From Pelosinus fermentans DSM 17108 (GTDB lineage Bacteria > Bacillota > Negativicutes > DSM-13327), in the NCBI RefSeq assembly GCF_000271485.2, contig NZ_AKVN02000001.1, forward strand, positions 500,001-564,000: DNA of 64,000 bases. The letters run 5' to 3'. A model generated the notes under the pieces. The model saw nothing but the letters and a program-made list of their open reading frames with translations, was not told the DNA's origin and ran no database searches. Positions 58,929-64,000 of the stretch are shown here, one piece after another. The translations under genes and the position numbers were made by a program. The number at the start of each line of letters is the position of its first letter. Positions within the stretch are counted from its first letter, which is position 1.

Positions 58929-60215
58929 GTGGATAGGCGAGGTTTTTGGGGAATCAGAAATCGGTTAATTGCAGCTTTTATAGGGGTTATACTAGTTCCT
59001 TTAGTACTAATGAGTTTTTTTCTTGGGACGACGACACGATTGCAGAATCAAGAAGACGTCAGCAGCGTGATGATTGCAATTGCATTGCTGTCCATCGTGC
59101 TGGCACTTTCTGTGGCGTTTTTTGTGTCCAGGCATTTCCTACGGCCTCTTATTGCCGCCATTACTCATCTTGGTGAATTTGGAGCTGGTAACTTTAAGAC
59201 GAATGTAGTACAGCCGTTCAGCACCCGTACGGATGAGCTAGGGGAATTGTCTAATGCAATCATGAAGATGCAAAAGGATATGATCATCTTACTGAGCCAA
59301 GTACAGCAGATCGGTCAAGGTGTTGAAATCAATTCGGATAAAATGAAAGCCGCAGCAGAAAAAAACAGTCATTCCATTAAAGAGGTGGGTTTGTCTGTCG
59401 GGCAGATTGCGAGTGTATCTGTGAATCAATCCCAGGAGATGGAGTCCGGTGTGGGGCGTATGCATGAGCTTGCAGATCACGTTAAAGCTGTGCAGGCTTA
59501 TACTGATGAGATGGGGCAAAGCTATGGGGAGATGTGCAGTTTAAATGACAAAGTGGCTGGGATTATATGTTCCTTAACAGAAAAGATGACAGAAGGCAGG
59601 CAGGCTTCTCAGGATGTGGACAGTGTAGTACGGAAGGTAAATGAAATGATTGGACAAATTGGTTCAATCACTACGGTGATCGAGCAAATTGCTGCTCAAA
59701 CCAATTTGCTGGCGTTAAATGCTTCTATTGAAGCTGCGCGGGCAGGAGAACAGGGACGGGGATTTGCTGTAGTGGCGGAAGAGGTTAGGAAGCTGGCAGA
59801 GCAATCCGGCAGTGCAGTTAACGATATTAAGGTATTGATTCAGGATGTTCAGCAGCAGTCTAAGATCGCTGTGTCTTCCATCGAAAAGGCACAGCAGGTT
59901 GTCAGCGATCAGGAGGAAACCGTGAATGCGACATGGACTATTTTTGAAGAAATTGCTGTAGCTGTTGAGTCTCTTACAGATAAAATGTCTGAAATGCAGA
60001 GCCGATTTACGGTTATGAGTGGAAAAAGCGATGAAATTGTAACTGTATTCAGCAATATATCAGCAGGATCAGAGGAAACCTCTGCTATTACCGAGGAGGT
60101 CCACACGGTCACAGAAAAGCAGATCATGGATATGGATGAGACCATCGTTTGTGTCACTGAGCTGCGTAACATGGTAGGACAATTGCAGGAGAAAATATCG
60201 AAATTTGCTTTATAG
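58929..60215 (+). CDS. Methyl-accepting chemotaxis protein with minimal external loop
   Basis: About 428 residues. Two membrane helices (roughly 14-34 and 47-67) are separated by only about a dozen residues ([12 protein letters not shown]), so there is no periplasmic ligand domain. A HAMP domain ([22 protein letters not shown]) and a long signalling coiled coil follow, with the hairpin tip [46 protein letters not shown] 58929 has GAAGAGGGAG upstream; an earlier GTG at 58860 has no site. The signal is probably membrane- or energy-related. Confidence 0.87.
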   Translation: MDRRGFWGIRNRLIAAFIGVILVPLVLMSFFLGTTTRLQNQEDVSSVMIAIALLSIVLALSVAFFVSRHFLRPLIAAITHLGEFGAGNFKTNVVQPFSTRTDELGELSNAIMKMQKDMIILLSQVQQIGQGVEINSDKMKAAAEKNSHSIKEVGLSVGQIASVSVNQSQEMESGVGRMHELADHVKAVQAYTDEMGQSYGEMCSLNDKVAGIICSLTEKMTEGRQASQDVDSVVRKVNEMIGQIGSITTVIEQIAAQTNLLALNASIEAARAGEQGRGFAVVAEEVRKLAEQSGSAVNDIKVLIQDVQQQSKIAVSSIEKAQQVVSDQEETVNATWTIFEEIAVAVESLTDKMSEMQSRFTVMSGKSDEIVTVFSNISAGSEETSAITEEVHTVTEKQIMDMDETIVCVTELRNMVGQLQEKISKFAL

Positions 60216-60245
60216 TGATACCAGAGCTTAGGGTAAAAAAACGAT

Positions 60246-60328
60246 GAATCACGAAGGCACAAAGAAGTGCGAAGAACACGAAGGGATTTGCGATTTATTC
60301 CTTCGTGTTCTTCGCATCTTCGCGTTTC
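60246..60328. repeat. AACCACAAAGGC-type palindrome variant
   Basis: GAATCACGAAGG...GCGAAGAACACGAAGG faces CCTTCGTGTTCTTCGC...CTTCGCGTTTC. The inner arms are 16 bp and perfect. It lies between the chemoreceptor and the reductase genes. Confidence 0.85.
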
Positions 60329-60393
60329 AAAATGTTTTATTTTTAGAGTTGCAGCATTTTTTGAGAAGAAAAGTGTTAATATTTTTGAAAAAC

Positions 60394-60407
60394 TTGATAT
60401 AGATCAC
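60394..60407 (+). promoter_or_regulatory. FNR/CRP-type binding site
   Basis: TTGAT-ATAG-ATCAC matches the FNR half-site pattern TTGAT-N4-ATCAA with one mismatch. It lies 56 bp before the siroheme reductase start, suggesting control by an FNR/CRP-family regulator under anaerobic conditions. Confidence 0.55.
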
Positions 60408-60462
60408 AGATAAGATGGTAATTATGGGGTATGATAAAGATAATATTTGAGGAGGTGGCACA

Positions 60463-61419
60463 ATGTTACCTAAAGGTGCTAATTTACAAAAAATTCATAA
60501 TGGCAATCGTACGTATGCAATTACACCCCATTTGCCTGGAGGTTTTATAAAACCGGATGTTTTGAGAAAGTATGCTGATATAGCGGAAAAATATCATGGA
60601 GTATTGAAGCTGACATCTGCCCAGCGGGTGATGATTACCGGGCTTAAAGCTGAGGATATTGATAAAATATGGGAAGAGCTTGGCATGCAGCCCGCTATGG
60701 GTTTTGCCAATTGTGTGCGCAGTATTAAAATATGCCCTGGTAATATCTTCTGTAAAAGAGGTAAGCAGGACAGTATTAAACTGGGTATGGAACTTGACAA
60801 GCTGTATCATAAAAAAGAAATGCCGTCTCGCATGAAATTTGGCGTAGCAGGCTGTGCGAATTCTTGTTCAGAGGTGCATGTAAAAGATATTGGCGTCATG
60901 GGTAGCGATATTGGCTGGGATATTTATGTGGGCGGTACGGCTGGTGCCCATCCCCGTTTGTCAGATCTCTTGATAGAAGGTCTGGAGTATGATGAAGTAA
61001 TACGCATCGTAGACGTTATTGTTACGTATTATCAAAAGAATGCGGATATAGAGCGCATGGGGCAATTTATCGATCGCGTCGGGTTTAAAAAGTTTAGGGC
61101 GGATGTGTTAGCTGCTTTTTATCAAGGAGTCAGCCAGACGACAGAACCTCTAGTACCTCAATCTGCAGAGGGAAAAGTGCTTGTTCCGGTAGCGGGTGGT
61201 CTCACAGAAGGTACATTGGTATTTGGCGATAAAATTACAGAAGAAAGCGTAATTAGTGATATTATCAGGGTTTATCCTCAAACCGTTCCTGTATTCCGCT
61301 CCTTTGGGATGGGATGCCTAGGATGCCCGTCGGCAACAGGAGAAGCGTTAGAAAAGGCAGCAGGAATACATGGGCTTGATGTAAAAGAAATTTTAGCAGG
61401 ATTAAATAAAGTAATTTAG
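60463..61419 (+). CDS. Siroheme nitrite/sulfite reductase-like protein with DUF1858 tail
   Basis: 318 residues, about half the size of assimilatory reductases. The ferredoxin-like substrate domain (to about 65) is followed by the siroheme/4Fe-4S ligands C91-x5-C97 (CPGNIFC) and C131-x3-C135 (CANSC). From about 240 a DUF1858-like domain with CLGCPSATGEALEKAAGIHGLDVKEIL is attached. Such compact reductases occur in anaerobes, and their substrate (sulfite, nitrite or other) is often unknown. GGAGGTGG precedes the ATG. Confidence 0.87.
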   Translation: MLPKGANLQKIHNGNRTYAITPHLPGGFIKPDVLRKYADIAEKYHGVLKLTSAQRVMITGLKAEDIDKIWEELGMQPAMGFANCVRSIKICPGNIFCKRGKQDSIKLGMELDKLYHKKEMPSRMKFGVAGCANSCSEVHVKDIGVMGSDIGWDIYVGGTAGAHPRLSDLLIEGLEYDEVIRIVDVIVTYYQKNADIERMGQFIDRVGFKKFRADVLAAFYQGVSQTTEPLVPQSAEGKVLVPVAGGLTEGTLVFGDKITEESVISDIIRVYPQTVPVFRSFGMGCLGCPSATGEALEKAAGIHGLDVKEILAGLNKVI

Positions 61420-61429
61420 GAGGCTCATT

Positions 61430-62101
61430 ATGAGTGCATTTTTAGGTCATATTCATTACTGGTTATATCATAAAATCGGGCGGGTAGTAGAACGGGAGCA
61501 GCTGATCTTTCAGAAGGCTGAGGAAATGTGTGGAGCTACGGCAGAGGAACTGCAGTCTCAGGTCTGGCAGATTTATGGTCAGCCTTTACCGGATACGGAG
61601 CTTGGTGAGTTAATTGATCATACGAATATTCATGGCTGGCTGCAGCGCCAGATTACGATAGCAGAGACGCGGGAAGCTGCTTTCATTAAAGAATTGGTGG
61701 ATACTTGTGGCGGTGCTGCACAAGATATTGTATTATCCGCTTATGCTGAACATGGCAAGCTGTGCGGTGAACATGCCAAAGCCCAGGGGAAATATGATGG
61801 GCAAAGAGCAGCGGGGATTTATCAGGCAGTGAATGACTATGTACTAAATGGCATGCCTTGTGATCAGGGCGACGTAGTAACGGTAAATGAAGATAATAAA
61901 GTGATTTGGGAGGGTGAAATCTGCCTGCAGGAACGAAATTGGACGAAAGCTGGCGTAGATAAAGCCTTTATGAAAGAATGCTATCAGAAATGGGTTGCTG
62001 GTTTTGTGAAAGCTCTAAATCCTGCATTTGCTTATAGCCAAACTGCTGATACTTTAAAGGGGAGTCCGGTGAATCGACACCAGATTGCGAAAGAAGCATA
62101 G
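61430..62101 (+). CDS. Conserved-looking protein of unknown function beside the siroheme reductase
   Basis: 223 residues, soluble, mostly helical, with isolated cysteines (EEMCGATAEEL, VDTCGGAAQDI, HGKLCGEHAK) but no cluster motif. I do not recognise the family. It begins 10 bp after the reductase stop with GGAGG before ATG, so it is surely co-transcribed and may be a partner or maturation factor. The middle (TREAAFIKELVDTCGGAAQDIVLSAYAEHGKLCGEHAKAQG) resembles small helical domains seen in anaerobe-specific proteins of unassigned role. Confidence 0.6.
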   Translation: MSAFLGHIHYWLYHKIGRVVEREQLIFQKAEEMCGATAEELQSQVWQIYGQPLPDTELGELIDHTNIHGWLQRQITIAETREAAFIKELVDTCGGAAQDIVLSAYAEHGKLCGEHAKAQGKYDGQRAAGIYQAVNDYVLNGMPCDQGDVVTVNEDNKVIWEGEICLQERNWTKAGVDKAFMKECYQKWVAGFVKALNPAFAYSQTADTLKGSPVNRHQIAKEA

Positions 62102-62120
62102 TACAACAAAAAAGAACGCT

Positions 62121-62259
62121 GAATCGCGAAGAACGCAAAGATGTGCGAAGAACACGAAGGGATTTTTAACCGCAGAGGGCACAGAGGGCACTGAGGGGGA
62201 GATAACGCTAGCTTAAAACCCCTCTCTGTGTTCTCTGTGCCTCTGCGGTTCGGTCTTTA
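62121..62259. repeat. Nested palindromes of the AACCGCAGAGGC type
   Basis: A left arm like that at 60246 (GAATCGCGAAG...GCGAAGAACACGAAGG) is followed directly by a complete second palindrome, AACCGCAGAGGGCACAGAGG facing CTCTGTGCCTCTGCGGTT. A fragment resembling the outer right arm (TTCGCGTCTTC) appears at about 62269, as if one palindrome had inserted into another. Positions 62260-62421 hold no gene. Confidence 0.8.
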
Positions 62260-62421
62260 ATATGTTTTTTTCGCGTCTTCAATGGATTTTTTAAAAAAAG
62301 CATGAGAAATAGGAGTATAGGGTAGGATAATATTTGACATTTTAGATAGGTAAACATATAGTAATAGAAGAGTAATTTTGCATAGTGCAGGTATGAGTGT
62401 AGGGGGTTTTTTACGATACAT

Positions 62422-64000
62422 ATGGAAGAGTTAGAATTGACGATTAATAAACGACGAACATTTGCGATTATTTCCCATCCGGATGCTGGGAAAACGACAT
62501 TAACGGAGAAATTATTATTGTACGGCGGTGCCATCCGTTTGGCAGGATCAGTAAAATCTCGTAAGGCAGCAAAACATGCTGTGTCTGACTGGATGGAAAT
62601 TGAAAAGCAAAGAGGTATTTCTGTAACTTCTAGTGTGCTGCAGTTTGATTATGATGGATATCGGGTGAATATCTTGGATACACCTGGTCACCAAGATTTT
62701 AGTGAAGATACATACCGTACTCTTATGGCCGCAGATAGTGCTGTGATGCTAATTGACGTGGCAAAAGGGGTAGAGGATCAGACGAAGAAACTGTTTCATG
62801 TATGCCGCCAGCGGGGGATCCCTGTATTTACCTTTGTCAATAAGCTGGATCGCTATGGCAAGAATCCTTTTGAGCTAATGGAGGAAATTGAACAGGTATT
62901 AGGGATAAGGGCATATCCTATGAATTGGCCTGTAGGTATAGACGGCAGTTATGTTGGTGTTTATAATCGCCAACAGGCGCAAGTGGAATTGTTCGCCAAA
63001 GATGGCGCCCATGGGCAGTCTGTTTTGCCTTCCACGATGGGGAGTGTTAGTGACCCTGCTTTTCGTGAATTGTTAGGTGAGAGTGTTCATGCTGCGTTGT
63101 GTGAAGATATTGAACTTTTGGATATGGCTGGCGATGCTTTTGATTATGATCTCGTAGCTGCTGGCGAACTTACACCTATGTTTTTCGGTAGTGCCATGAC
63201 CAATTTTGGTGTACGACCTTTTCTGGAAGAATTTTTGAAACTGGCACCTGCGCCTGTAGCACGTATGTCCAGTGAAGGAGAAATTAATCCTGCAAGTGAG
63301 GAGTTTTCTGCCTTTGTCTTCAAAATTCAGGCGAATATGAATCCTGCTCACCGTGATCGTCTCGCATTTATTCGCATCTGTTCCGGTAAGTTTACCAGAG
63401 GGATGTCTGTGTATCATGCTCAGTCAGGTAAAGCCATTAAGCTGGCTCAGCCTCAGCAGTTCCTGGCTCAGGAGCGTACCATTATTGATGAAGCGTATCC
63501 TGGTGATATTATTGGTTTATTTGATCCTGGAATTTTTGGAATTGGAGATACGTTGTGCCAGGAAGGGGCTAAATTTACGTTTCAGGATTTCCCGGTATTT
63601 CCACCGGAGCAGTTTGCCAAGGTCCAGCCCAAAGATACAATGAAGCGGAAACAATTCGTTAAAGGGATGACCCAATTGACCCAAGAGGGGGCTGTTCAGG
63701 TCTTCCGCCAGAGCGAGTTTGCATCCGAGGCCTTTATTATTGGTGTAGTTGGCTCGCTGCAATTTGAAGTGCTGGAGTATCGATTGAAAAATGAATATGG
63801 TGTAGAGCTGCTTATGGACCGTTTATCCTTTAGCGTTGCGCGCTGGTTAACCGGCGATGAGCAGGCTATTAAATCGATGAAGAGCATAGACAGCGGTATG
63901 ATGATTCGTGATATCAAAGATCGCCCAGTGCTTCTGCTCAGTAATGAATGGGCAATTCGCTGGGTTAGTGAGCGAAATCCCGGTGTGGAATTCCTGGAAA
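62422..64000 (+). CDS. prfC: Peptide chain release factor 3, 3' end beyond the window
   Basis: The frame is open from ATG 62422 to the window end (526 codons; the family has about 525-530 residues, so only a few are missing). GTPase motifs are G1 SHPDAGKTTL, G2 region RGISVTSSV, G3 DTPGHQDF and G4 NKLDR, followed by the RF3 domains (MTQLTQEGAVQVFR, VGSLQFEVLEYRLKNEYGVE). RF3 recycles RF1/RF2 from the ribosome. The start is supported by GGGGG about 15 nt upstream, a longish spacing. Confidence 0.96.
   Translation, partial: MEELELTINKRRTFAIISHPDAGKTTLTEKLLLYGGAIRLAGSVKSRKAAKHAVSDWMEIEKQRGISVTSSVLQFDYDGYRVNILDTPGHQDFSEDTYRTLMAADSAVMLIDVAKGVEDQTKKLFHVCRQRGIPVFTFVNKLDRYGKNPFELMEEIEQVLGIRAYPMNWPVGIDGSYVGVYNRQQAQVELFAKDGAHGQSVLPSTMGSVSDPAFRELLGESVHAALCEDIELLDMAGDAFDYDLVAAGELTPMFFGSAMTNFGVRPFLEEFLKLAPAPVARMSSEGEINPASEEFSAFVFKIQANMNPAHRDRLAFIRICSGKFTRGMSVYHAQSGKAIKLAQPQQFLAQERTIIDEAYPGDIIGLFDPGIFGIGDTLCQEGAKFTFQDFPVFPPEQFAKVQPKDTMKRKQFVKGMTQLTQEGAVQVFRQSEFASEAFIIGVVGSLQFEVLEYRLKNEYGVELLMDRLSFSVARWLTGDEQAIKSMKSIDSGMMIRDIKDRPVLLLSNEWAIRWVSERNPGVEFLE

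Noticed and set aside
60361-60460. Second sigma-54 promoter before the siroheme reductase
   Set aside because: No TGGCA-N-TTGC match; the FNR-like site is the only recognisable signal.

Overview
The window looks like a chromosome segment of a diderm Firmicute of the Negativicutes (Pelosinus/Sporomusa type). Firmicute traits are strong GGAGG-type ribosome binding sites, many GTG/TTG starts, a T-box leader on ilvD and a B. subtilis-like ycsFGI-kip cluster. Outer-membrane traits are a TonB-dependent receptor and two small exported proteins ending in Phe, as outer-membrane beta-barrels do. No rRNA, tRNA or CRISPR array was recognised. The genus is inference.

Region 1 (1-20.6 kb) is accessory, AT-rich and scarred. 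It holds a MATE pump, a scrap of a conjugative-element gene, a LysR pseudogene, and pieces of a DUF362-type gene split by repeats and by other genes. Next comes a probable anti-phage island: a HEPN-motif protein, a HEPN-like remnant, a SIR2-HerA-KTSC operon, a membrane protein, and a restriction-nuclease/STAND ATPase that abuts an IS21-family element. A phage-like CI/Cro pair follows. Long palindromic repeats carrying GGGAC...GTCCC motifs fill almost every gap here.

Region 2 (20.6-32.5 kb) is metabolic: a sugar-acid operon (zinc dehydrogenase, PfkB kinase, GntP permease, SDR mannonate-type oxidoreductase), an MFS transporter behind a terminator-like leader, a corrinoid-uptake operon behind a cobalamin riboswitch (methyltransferase, BtuB-like receptor, ECF S component) facing a MarR regulator, and a RecD/Dda-like helicase.

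Region 3 (32.5-44.5 kb) concerns envelope and osmotic stress. An NtrC-type activator and a soluble PAS histidine kinase sit beside a sigma-54 promoter driving SYLF, YtxH, BamE-like, sll1863-like, barrel and GlsB genes. An OpuC-type osmolyte ABC transporter and a MarR/cyclase pair follow, then a second barrel gene.

Region 4 (44.5-56.4 kb) is a 5-oxoproline-type cluster: ferredoxin-nitroreductase, LysR, pxpB-pxpC (frameshifted)-pxpA-NRAMP-ycsI-pxpB-pxpC-accB-accC and a soluble chemoreceptor. The second pxpBC plus accBC supplies every domain of a urea-carboxylase-like biotin enzyme, and a predicted three-way-junction RNA lies in that operon.

Region 5 (56.4-64 kb) has ilvD with a T-box, a membrane chemoreceptor with almost no external sensor, a siroheme reductase with an FNR-like site, an unknown partner gene, and the start of prfC. 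A second palindrome family (AACCACAAAGGC type) occurs only from about 34 kb onward.
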